Source: Pelosinus sp. UFO1 (GTDB taxonomy: Bacteria > Bacillota > Negativicutes > DSM-13327). From it: a DNA stretch of 64,000 bases. Positions 57,276 to 64,000 of this stretch are shown here, piece by piece (positions within the stretch are counted from its first letter, which is position 1; each line of letters begins with the position of its first letter). Made by a program: the position numbers and the translations under genes. The notes under the pieces are model-generated. The model searched no databases. It was not told the origin of the DNA and saw nothing but the letters and a program-made list of their open reading frames with translations. The stretch covers positions 1,044,001 through 1,108,000 of the forward strand of contig NZ_CP008852.1 of assembly GCF_000725345.1 (NCBI RefSeq), given 5' to 3'.

Positions 57276-57887
57276 ATGAACAATAATGACACGCAACATG
57301 TAAAACTCGTAGTAGCAGACCCATCTAGCTTAGGATTATTTGGTTTGGCAATGGTTACTTTCGTAGCATCAACTCAAAAACTCGGCATTACAACAGGTTT
57401 ATCTTTTGTGATTCCATGGGCCATTTTCTTGGGAGCTTTTGCTCAATTAATGGCGGCATCACTCGATTTTAAACACAATAATATTTTTGGTGCTACTGCA
57501 TTTGCTGGGTATGCTTTCTTCTGGTTTTCAGTTGCAGCTTGCTGGTTAATTAAATTAGGAGTTTTTGGACAGGCTCTCATGACAGGTATCGATATGGGGC
57601 AATTAGGTTTTGGTTTTATTGGTTATTTGATTTTTTCGTTATTTATGACGATTGGTTCTATGGAAACAAACAAGGTATTATTTACTATATTCGTACTCAT
57701 TGATGTATTGTTGGCAATGCTAGCGTTAGATGCCTTTGGCGTAAATCACTGGGCTCATACAGTAGCTGGATATACTGAATTCGCTATTTCTTTAGCATCT
57801 TTTTACGGTTCAGCTGCTGTTGTCTTAAATCATCACTTTGGCAAATCATTTTTGCCAACAGGTAAGCCCTTCGGAATTTTTAAATAA
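57276..57887 (+). CDS. acetate uptake transporter (SatP/YaaH, GPR1/FUN34 family)
   Basis: This 203-residue protein has six membrane helices. The family signature near the start is D-P-S-S-L-G-L-F-G-L-A-M (N-P-x-P-L-G-L in others). The family moves acetate and succinate with protons. AAAGGAGG lies before the ATG and the gene ends at a very strong hairpin. Confidence 0.88.
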   Translation: MNNNDTQHVKLVVADPSSLGLFGLAMVTFVASTQKLGITTGLSFVIPWAIFLGAFAQLMAASLDFKHNNIFGATAFAGYAFFWFSVAACWLIKLGVFGQALMTGIDMGQLGFGFIGYLIFSLFMTIGSMETNKVLFTIFVLIDVLLAMLALDAFGVNHWAHTVAGYTEFAISLASFYGSAAVVLNHHFGKSFLPTGKPFGIFK

Positions 57888-57912
57888 TATAAATAAATTT
57901 AAACGTTCTTTT

Positions 57913-57960
57913 AAAAGGTGTATTCAAATGACATTTTTTTGTCATTTGAATACACCTTTT
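57913..57960 (+). terminator. terminator after the acetate transporter gene
   Basis: Perfect 21-base arms (57913-57933 and 57940-57960) with a 6-base T loop. Confidence 0.9.
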
Positions 57961-57979
57961 GTTTTGCAATCGAAATGAT

Positions 57980-58129
57980 CTAGGGCTTATAGATCATTTC
58001 GATTGTCATTCCACCATTGATCACGAGATTTTCTCCATTGATAAAGTTATTGTTTTCATCTGTCAGGAATAAACAAGCTCTAGCAATGTCTTCTGGTTTT
58101 CCAGCTCTTTCGAAGGGGGTTGCTTGTGA
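57980..58129 (-). pseudogene. 5'-truncated short-chain dehydrogenase remnant
   Basis: Read on the minus strand, the 49-codon open frame encodes the C-terminal end of an SDR: P-F-E-R-A-G-K-P-E-D-I-A-R-A, then L-F-L-T-D-E-N, then F-I-N-G-E-N-L-V-I-N-G-G-M-T, and a stop. An in-frame TGA lies directly upstream at 58130-58132, and the Rossmann half and catalytic Y-x-x-x-K are missing. It is a gene fragment. An inverted repeat around its stop codon (AATCGAAATGATCT and its complement) may be its old terminator. Confidence 0.8.
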
Positions 58130-58252
58130 TCATATTATATAGTTTCTATTTTGAAATAGTAGTAGCATATATTTTTAAAAAATTGGCAGGGATTTGTTAG
58201 AATATTAAGGAACAATATATCATCAATAAAAGTTATCGAATGGAGATAATAC

Positions 58253-59197
58253 ATGTACATTTATCTTGATATTATAAAAGAATTTTCTTGTGAAATGTGT
58301 GGACAATGCTGCCGTAATACTTGGCAGGTTACAATGGATGAGGAGAGTTATAGACGCAATGCGCGGTTGTTTAGAGAAAAGGGCAGGGAGGAAGAGTTTT
58401 CGAAGGCGTTTATTCCCATTACGGGGAAAAGTGAGCTGGGTGAATATGCCTACATTACAAAGAAATCTAGTGGCGGTTGCTGGTTTTTAGCGGAAGATCA
58501 TCTTTGCCTTCTTCAAGGTGAGGCTGGTCATAGTCATCTTGATGCGGTCTGTCAGACGTACCCGCGCTATCCGATGAATACAGCTAGAGGAATGGAATTA
58601 ACATTAAGTTTCAGCTGCCCTGCGGTTATTAAACTTGTCAGTCGAATTGAGCCCATAAAGATCTTGCGTTCAGAGGAACCACCTATGGTAATACTCCCTA
58701 ATAATTATGTAGTTCATGTATTTCCTGAACAACAATCTATTTATAATCCATTACATTATTATTTTGAAATAGAACATCATTTGCTTGATATTATGCAGTG
58801 CAGACAAATTACCATAGGAGAGCGCATACAACTCTTGAAGGAAACCCTTTGGAAAATCGACGATTTTAAAAAAGATGATACCTTAGGGCAAAAATTAAAT
58901 TCCATTATCTATACTAATTATGAATTGATGGATGGGAAAGAAGTCATTACACAACCGGCAGAGCATTGCACTCCTGAAATACTAATGGAAAACTTTTTTG
59001 TAAATTTTATCTTTAAAAAACCTTTCTATTTATATGGTCTTCAAAAGGGCATAGAGCTTATAGAAAAGATATGGCAGACTATTGAAAGTGTAAAAATAGA
59101 AACGGATAACTTACCAAAGGATATGGAGAAGATCAGTCAGTCAATTATGGAGCTAGAATTACAATATAGTCATAACCGGAAAAGTTTGCTAACATGA
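58253..59197 (+). CDS. FliB-like flagellin lysine-N-methylase family protein
   Basis: This 314-residue cysteine-rich protein has an N-terminal C-x-x-C-G-Q-C-C cluster and C-W-F-L, C-L-L-Q, C-Q-T-Y-P-R-Y-P and L-S-F-S-C-P motifs, as in FliB. FliB methylates flagellin lysines in Salmonella. It is shorter than FliB (about 400 residues), and no flagellar gene is near. A generic YkgJ-type cluster protein is the alternative. GGAG precedes the ATG. Confidence 0.7.
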   Translation: MYIYLDIIKEFSCEMCGQCCRNTWQVTMDEESYRRNARLFREKGREEEFSKAFIPITGKSELGEYAYITKKSSGGCWFLAEDHLCLLQGEAGHSHLDAVCQTYPRYPMNTARGMELTLSFSCPAVIKLVSRIEPIKILRSEEPPMVILPNNYVVHVFPEQQSIYNPLHYYFEIEHHLLDIMQCRQITIGERIQLLKETLWKIDDFKKDDTLGQKLNSIIYTNYELMDGKEVITQPAEHCTPEILMENFFVNFIFKKPFYLYGLQKGIELIEKIWQTIESVKIETDNLPKDMEKISQSIMELELQYSHNRKSLLT

Positions 59198-59214
59198 CCA
59201 TAAGAAACTTTATC

Positions 59215-59257
59215 AATAAACCTCCAATTATCTACAATTGATAACTGGAGGTTTATT
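59215..59257. terminator. bidirectional terminator
   Basis: AATAAACCTCCAATTATC and its full complement (18 bases) with a 7-base loop, between convergent genes. Confidence 0.88.
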
Positions 59258-59275
59258 GTTTAGGCTAGTATATTT

Positions 59276-60490
59276 TTATTTTAATATTTTTGCAACCTTG
59301 GGAGCTCTTAGTCTAGTTGCTGAAGGAAGATTCGAGCCAAGCAGAGGTCTAAGATATTCTTTAAAAGCACTTGTTACATGATTGCCAGCAGCATTGATAA
59401 AATCATCAGGCATGTGCTTTGTCTTACCTGCTAAATCGGCTAGCGGTGTCATTTTATATTCTACTGCATAGTCTCCTACACGATGAATTGTAACAGAGCC
59501 ATCGCAGTTAGTGGTAAGAGCGAACTGTACCGCTTTTTCACCAACTTCGCGGGCTTCCCGTTGATCCACGTCTGAAGCGCAGCCGAGGAAACAGCGCTGG
59601 ATATAACCGAAAGTATCGCTGCGGACTCTAGAAATCCCTAGTTTTTCTTTCACAGCTTGGGTAAGTAAATCGCCTAAGGCTCCTGTACCGGACATGGTCA
59701 CATTGCCATGGGCATCTTTTTCTACGTCTTTTAGTAAACTTAAAATAATAGGGCGGTCAGAAGAGTCTTTGATACCTTCTGATACTGCTACAACACAATA
59801 ACCATACTGTAAATATACTTTCTGTACATCAGCAGCGAAGTTATCAATGTTAAATGGACGTTCTGGTAAGTAGATAAGATGAGGACCATCATCAGGAAAT
59901 TTTTGTGCCGCTGCTGCTGCTGCAGTTAAAAAGCCCGAATTTCTACCCATGACGACACCGATATAGACTCCTGACAATGCTCTCATATCAAGATTAATCC
60001 CCGAAAATGCCTGCATTACAAAACGTGCGGCAGAGCTATAGCCAGGTGTATGGTCATTAATCAATAAGTCATTATCAATGGTTTTTGGTATATGAATGGC
60101 ACGGAATTCATAATTATCCAGTTTAGCTTGCTCACTCACAATATGTACCGTGTCAGCAGAGTCATTGCCGCCAATGTAGAAAAAGTAACGGATATCGTGG
60201 GCTTTTAATACCTTGAAAATTTCTTTACAATAGCTTTCATCAGGTTTAACGCGAGTAGAGAAAAGGGCTGATGATGGGCTTTGTGCCACTTGCTCAAGAT
60301 TACAGGATGTTTCTTGGGTTAAATCAATAAAGTCCTCATTCAAAATGCCTTCGACCCCTCGTAAGGCACCATAGATGTTCGTGATTTGACTATATTTTCG
60401 TGCTTCTGCAACGACTCCTGCCATACTTTGATTAATAACGGCAGTCGGGCCTCCCCCTTGGGCAATCAGTGCTTTTCCAATCAATTTCAT
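59276..60490 (-). CDS. pfp: 6-phosphofructokinase, PPi-dependent type
   Basis: This 404-residue PFK-family enzyme makes fructose-1,6-bisphosphate. The phosphate-donor loops G-G-G-P-T-A-V, G-G-N-D-S-A-D-T and P-K-T-I-D-N-D are seen. ATP-PFKs have G-G-D-G and P-G-T-I-D-N-D; the Lys in P-K-T-I-D-N-D is the known marker of PPi use. The donor is thus probably pyrophosphate, and the reaction reversible. CAGGAGG precedes the ATG. Confidence 0.85.
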   Translation of the reverse strand: MKLIGKALIAQGGGPTAVINQSMAGVVAEARKYSQITNIYGALRGVEGILNEDFIDLTQETSCNLEQVAQSPSSALFSTRVKPDESYCKEIFKVLKAHDIRYFFYIGGNDSADTVHIVSEQAKLDNYEFRAIHIPKTIDNDLLINDHTPGYSSAARFVMQAFSGINLDMRALSGVYIGVVMGRNSGFLTAAAAAAQKFPDDGPHLIYLPERPFNIDNFAADVQKVYLQYGYCVVAVSEGIKDSSDRPIILSLLKDVEKDAHGNVTMSGTGALGDLLTQAVKEKLGISRVRSDTFGYIQRCFLGCASDVDQREAREVGEKAVQFALTTNCDGSVTIHRVGDYAVEYKMTPLADLAGKTKHMPDDFINAAGNHVTSAFKEYLRPLLGSNLPSATRLRAPKVAKILK

Positions 60491-61059
60491 ATTAGCCTCC
60501 TGTGTTCAAATTATATATGTCATATTATCAGTGAAGCAAATGCTATGTATCTGATCCTATAAACAAAAAAGTGTAATAATATGAAATACCAAAGGTGGTC
60601 AGATAAAGAAGACTTGATTCAGATGGACTTTTAACTCCATCTGAATCTTAGCCCTTCTTATCCAGGGACTTAGCCGCTCTTAACTCCCACTTATATAAGT
60701 GATCCTTGGGTCCGGAGACCCTTAGAGCGAACTTATTTCGAGTTTACAGACTGTTTACCTGGCCGTCAAGGGCAGGGAATTACAGACTGTTAACGAGATG
60801 AAGATGGGAGTCTTAGAGCGGTTTAGTCATCGGATAAAAACCTGGCCATAATGTGGTAAATCATTCTTCAAAAGATATAAATGTCCTGCCGATAAAATCC
60901 ATTTAAGTTGAAATAATGGAAATATTCGCAAAAAAGTATAAGAATGATAATTCATATAAACTTCTGAAGGCAGGCCATTTCATTCTAGGTATTGTGTATA
61001 CATAATACCATAATATGTGTTATAATGTCGCTTACTATTTATTATTAGAGGTGTGATAT
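60491..61059. other. intergenic region of 569 bases with a large structured element
   Basis: From 60612 to about 60840 lies a folded, partly repeated stretch (described among the findings): a 12-base perfect hairpin (60616-60627/60636-60647), then long arms CCGCTCTTAACTCCCA (60674-60689) and TGGGAGTCTTAGAGCGG (60805-60821) that pair with a small bulge. ATP- or purine-riboswitch signatures are not seen. The rest is AT-rich promoter sequence of the two divergent genes. Confidence 0.65.
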
Positions 61060-62358
61060 ATGGAATCATTATTTAAGCTAGGTGAAAGAGGAACGACTGT
61101 ATCAACGGAGATCTTAGCAGGTGTAACAACATTTTTAACATTAGCCTATTCTGTAATTGTTATCCCCTCCGTGCTGAGTTTGACGGGTATGGATTTTAAC
61201 GGAGTCTTTATGGCGGTCATTTTGAGCAGCGTAATTGGTACTCTAATTATGGGTTTATTTGCAAATTATCCTATTGTTATCGGACCGGGATTGGGGTTGA
61301 ATGCGTATTTTGCTTTTAGTGTAGTAAAAGGTGGAGGATTTTCCTGGGAAGTGGCGTTAGGGGCTGTTTTTATATCGGGTATCATGTTTTTATTAGTGTC
61401 TCTTACTGAATTTCGCTCCATACTAATTGATGCTATTCCTGCGAGTCTGAAGCATGCTATCACAGCGGGAATTGGTTTTTTTGTGTGTTTTATTGGGCTT
61501 CAGAGTGCCAAAATTGTAGTGGATTCTCCTGCCACTTTAGTAACGCTAGGTAAGCTTTCAGAACCAATACCACTATTAACGATTATTGGACTTGTTGTGT
61601 CTCTTGTCTTGCTAACTTACCGGGTAAAGGCTGCTCTATTTATTGGTATGCTGGTAACTGCAGTGGCCGCTTACGCTATGGGATTTATGTCTTTACCGTC
61701 TCAGTTTATTGTTATGCCTAATGGACTAGAACATACTTTACTAAAACTAGATATACAAGGTGTCCTAGATTCAGGTTTATATTCTGTTATTTTTACCTTC
61801 TTTTTGATTACTTTATTTGATACGACAGGTACCTTGCTGGGGATGGCAGAGCAAGCAGGATTATTGGTAAATGGTAAATTCCCAAATGCAAAAGGTGCTT
61901 TTTTAGCCGATGCAACAGGTACGGTTGCTGGAGCACTCTTGGGGACCAGTCCAACAGCTACTTGTATAGAGTCTAGTGCAGGTGTAGCAGCAGGGGGACG
62001 TAGTGGGTTAACGGCTGTTACGGTAGCTATTTTGTTTTTAGTTACTTTGTTTTTTTCCCCGATTGCGAAGATGTTATCAAGTATTCCTTCGGTAACAGCA
62101 CCTGCCTTGATTATCGTTGGTTTTTTTATGATGAATGGCTTACGTGATATTGATTGGCAAAACATTGAAGAAGCCTTCCCGGCATTCTTAGTCGTAGCTG
62201 CGATGCCACTTACCTATAGTATTGCGACAGGTATTGGCATTGGATTTATCGTCTACCCATTACTAAAATTAATGAGGGGTAAAGGGCGAGAGGTTCATCC
62301 GATTTTATATTTATTTATGGTCTTATTTTTTATTCAAATTGGAATCTTAAATCACTAA
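61060..62358 (+). CDS. NCS2-family purine permease (AzgA/PbuG type)
   Basis: This 432-residue transporter with about 13-14 helices takes up adenine, guanine or hypoxanthine. The start E-R-G-T-T-V-S-T-E-I-L-A-G-V-T-T-F, the G-L-G-L-N-A-Y-F and G-T-S-P-T-A-T-C-I-E-S motifs fit the AzgA branch. AGAGGTG precedes the ATG, and a hairpin with T6 follows. No purine riboswitch is visible upstream. Confidence 0.9.
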   Translation: MESLFKLGERGTTVSTEILAGVTTFLTLAYSVIVIPSVLSLTGMDFNGVFMAVILSSVIGTLIMGLFANYPIVIGPGLGLNAYFAFSVVKGGGFSWEVALGAVFISGIMFLLVSLTEFRSILIDAIPASLKHAITAGIGFFVCFIGLQSAKIVVDSPATLVTLGKLSEPIPLLTIIGLVVSLVLLTYRVKAALFIGMLVTAVAAYAMGFMSLPSQFIVMPNGLEHTLLKLDIQGVLDSGLYSVIFTFFLITLFDTTGTLLGMAEQAGLLVNGKFPNAKGAFLADATGTVAGALLGTSPTATCIESSAGVAAGGRSGLTAVTVAILFLVTLFFSPIAKMLSSIPSVTAPALIIVGFFMMNGLRDIDWQNIEEAFPAFLVVAAMPLTYSIATGIGIGFIVYPLLKLMRGKGREVHPILYLFMVLFFIQIGILNH

Positions 62359-62368
62359 TAGGAAAAAA

Positions 62369-62419
62369 GAACAGCTAGTTGAACTCTACTTCTCGTGGAG
62401 ATCAGCTAGCTGTTTTTTG
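62369..62419. terminator. bidirectional terminator
   Basis: ACAGCTAG...CTAGCTGT arms with an inner stem (CTCTA/TGGAG), and T6 on the plus strand, between convergent genes. Confidence 0.8.
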
Positions 62420-63118
62420 TTAAAGTGAGTAACTCCTAAGTTTATCGAGAAGTAGGATTTGTTTCGGACTATTGATTTTTATAAATCCTTCTGCCTGTAG
62501 TTTAGAAATTTTACGGCTTAAGGTCTCGCGAGTAGTACCGAATAGGCTAGCTAGCTCATGTCTTGGCAAATTAATGGTGAGTCGGATGCCTTGAGGTGTA
62601 ATGACTCCCTCTTTTTCTCCCATAATGCGCAGCCACGTAATTAATCGTTGCTCAATGGTTTGTAATGAAAGATTACTAATAAATTTTTCAGCGTTGGCAA
62701 GTCTTTCCGTTAGAGCATGCATCACACCTGCCGAAATTTCCGCGTTTTCCCTCATAATGTTTTTCAGGTCATCTCGGAAAAGTAGACAAATCCCTGTATC
62801 TTCCAATGTCTCAGCATTAAGAAGATAGTGCTGTTCATCCATTAATAATGCTAACTCTCCAAAGAAATCTCCAGGTTCTAATAGACGTACAATTTGTTGG
62901 CGACCATCCTCTGACATTTCATATACCTTTACCCGTCCGTAACGCACAATGTAAAGATGCTTGGCGATGTCTCCTTTGTTGAAGAGTATTGTACCCTTAT
63001 GATAATTTTTCTTTTTAATTAGCGTATTAATTTTTTGTAATTCATTGATGTTGAGCATCTTAAAGATAGGTACGATACTAGCGCAAATGTGTTCTGTTTG
63101 GTCTATACAATTATGCAT
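62420..63118 (-). CDS. Crp/FNR-family regulator with FNR-like recognition helix
   Basis: This 232-residue regulator has a cyclic-nucleotide-like sensor domain (G-D-F-F-G-E-L-A-L-L), a dimer helix and a C-terminal winged helix. Its recognition helix T-T-R-E-T-L-S-R keeps the E-x-x-S-R contacts of FNR, so it should bind TTGAT-type sites. Two N-terminal cysteines (C-x7-C) could be part of a redox or Fe-S site, but the four-Cys set of FNR is not complete. The ATG at 63118 is preceded by GAGG. It is divergent from ric, so it may control it, as DNR/NNR-type NO sensors do. Confidence 0.85.
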   Translation of the reverse strand: MHNCIDQTEHICASIVPIFKMLNINELQKINTLIKKKNYHKGTILFNKGDIAKHLYIVRYGRVKVYEMSEDGRQQIVRLLEPGDFFGELALLMDEQHYLLNAETLEDTGICLLFRDDLKNIMRENAEISAGVMHALTERLANAEKFISNLSLQTIEQRLITWLRIMGEKEGVITPQGIRLTINLPRHELASLFGTTRETLSRKISKLQAEGFIKINSPKQILLLDKLRSYSL

Positions 63119-63196
63119 ATGATACCTCAATTGATTTATATATTCTTTTCTCTATTATAACTTGCATTGTTTAGGGCATAAAGTTAATTTTGAAAA

Positions 63197-63238
63197 TTGA
63201 TTTATATCACTTTTTTTAATCGGAATAGATAGTATGAT
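63197..63238 (+). promoter_or_regulatory. FNR-type site and -10 box of the ric promoter
   Basis: TTGAT-TTAT-ATCAC at 63197-63210 differs from the ideal TTGAT-N4-ATCAA by one base. A -10-like TATGAT lies at 63233-63238. That puts the site centre near -41.5 of the expected start, the usual place for class II activation. Confidence 0.65.
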
Positions 63239-63296
63239 TAAATCAAAGTTGTGGGAGATACTGTAGTTAAATAGATTATTTTGGAGGTAAGGAATT

Positions 63297-64000
63297 ATGG
63301 AAAAGAAATTTACATCTAGTCAGGCTGTGGGTGCTATTGTTGCAGAGTTCCCTCAAGCGGCTGAAATTTTTAAAGGATATAGAATCGACTTTTGTTGCGG
63401 TGGCGACAAAACGCTAAAACTAGCAGTACAAGAATTAGGTCTTGATGAGAATACTGTATTAGAACAATTAAACCAAACCTATAGTAAAACAGTAAATCAA
63501 AGTAAAAAAAGTGATGAAGTCGATTGGCGTAAGGAGTCCTTTACCACTCTTGTAGATCATATTGTTAATACACATCATCTGTACTTACAAAAAGAACTGC
63601 CACAAATCAGTGAATTTGTAACAAAAATCTTACGTGTTCATGGTCAAAATCATAGTGAATTAACGAGGGTACATAAATTGTTCCATACGTTAAAAATGGA
63701 ATTGGAGCAACATCTGATCAAAGAAGAGGAGATACTGTTTCCTCTTATAAAAGAATATGAAAAGAATCCATCCGATCAGTTACTTGATAAAATTAAACAG
63801 GTGACCAATGATATTGAAGAAGAGCATGAGCAAGCAGGGGATATTATAAAAGAACTGCGTAACATTACCAAACAATATGAGTTGCCCGCGAATACTTGTA
63901 CAACCTATCAACTTGCATATCAAAAATTAGAGGAAATGGAGTCGGATATTTTTCAACACATTCATTTGGAAAATAATATTCTTCATCCCCGTTTGCAAGG
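63297..64000 (+). CDS. scdA: RIC/ScdA-type iron-sulfur cluster repair di-iron protein (cut by window edge)
   Basis: RIC proteins repair Fe-S clusters damaged by nitric oxide or peroxide. The N-terminal ScdA domain holds F-K-G-Y-R-I-D-F-C-C-G-G, and the hemerythrin-like domain that follows gives His and Glu ligands for two irons (H-I-V-N-T-H-H, H-G-Q-N-H, E-Q-H-L-I-K-E-E-E). The ATG follows GGAGG. About 234 codons are seen and the last of them run off the right edge, so at most a few residues are lacking. An FNR-type site and a Crp/FNR gene lie upstream. Confidence 0.9.
   Translation, partial: MEKKFTSSQAVGAIVAEFPQAAEIFKGYRIDFCCGGDKTLKLAVQELGLDENTVLEQLNQTYSKTVNQSKKSDEVDWRKESFTTLVDHIVNTHHLYLQKELPQISEFVTKILRVHGQNHSELTRVHKLFHTLKMELEQHLIKEEEILFPLIKEYEKNPSDQLLDKIKQVTNDIEEEHEQAGDIIKELRNITKQYELPANTCTTYQLAYQKLEEMESDIFQHIHLENNILHPRLQ

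Noticed and set aside
60846-61059. purine riboswitch before the NCS2 permease
   Set aside because: The conserved core loops (TATA...TCTACC...) are not present; only a short CCTGCC/GGCAGG pairing is seen.

Overview
The window reads as chromosomal DNA from an anaerobic, endospore-forming bacterium with a Gram-negative type envelope, most likely a Negativicute of the Sporomusaceae/Pelosinus kind. The supports are an AT-rich genome with strong GGAGG ribosome sites and frequent GTG/TTG starts; a spore photoproduct lyase homologue and a repeat protein resembling gamma-type spore proteins; an ADP-heptose:LPS-type glycosyltransferase; and anaerobic functions (2-oxoacid:ferredoxin oxidoreductase, an FNR-like regulator, RIC/ScdA, a probable PPi-type phosphofructokinase). 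The placement is inference: no rRNA or tRNA gene lies in the window. I see no CRISPR array, no intact insertion sequence and no prophage.

Layout. 0-6.4 kb: a small Cys-rich protein, an HD-GYP protein with queF, a copper module (CsoR-type repressor and CopA, with promoter and operator visible) and a D-aminoacylase-like amidohydrolase. 6.6-16.2 kb: an arabino-oligosaccharide module with a binding protein, two permeases, a GH51 arabinofuranosidase, a YesM/YesN-type two-component pair and an MsmX-type ATPase. 16.5-25.6 kb: a heptosyltransferase, then a mannitol-type PTS locus with two near-identical permeases (IICB and IICBA), an MtlR-type activator, a 1-phosphofructokinase-like kinase and a SorE-like dehydrogenase instead of MtlD. 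25.9-28.3 kb: a two-component system whose sensor loop is rich in Met and His, followed by a secreted Met/His-rich repeat protein. 28.5-34.1 kb: an EamA exporter, small proteins, the SASP-like repeat protein, a PIG-V-like and a GT2-GtrA pair, and an AraC regulator. 34.1-35.1 kb: wreckage of a cupin/TRAP-transporter locus. 35.2-46.7 kb: a KimA-type potassium importer, a two-component system, zwf-pgl, korAB, upp and a spore photoproduct lyase homologue. 46.8-55.2 kb: a PhoR-like kinase, an EAL-CBS-GGDEF protein and PstS (the last two with Pho-box-like repeats), a chemoreceptor and a PAS-HD-GYP protein. 55.3-64 kb: lysC, a PNPOx-like protein, an acetate transporter, an SDR remnant, a FliB-like protein, a PPi-type PFK, a purine permease, a Crp/FNR regulator and a ric/scdA gene cut by the right edge.

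The most interesting non-coding signal is a roughly 98-bp structured repeat present four times (1764, 6404, 16225 and, inverted, 37015). Each copy begins exactly where the U-tract of the upstream gene's terminator ends, and each has the orientation of that gene. Other leads are a possible mannitol-1-phosphate to fructose-1-phosphate route; Pho-box-like repeats upstream of a c-di-GMP turnover gene; a spore photoproduct lyase homologue with Ala at the position of the essential Cys141; a Met/His metal-sensing module; an out-of-frame dctP'-'dctM deletion scar; and an FNR-type site placed near -41.5 of the predicted ric promoter.
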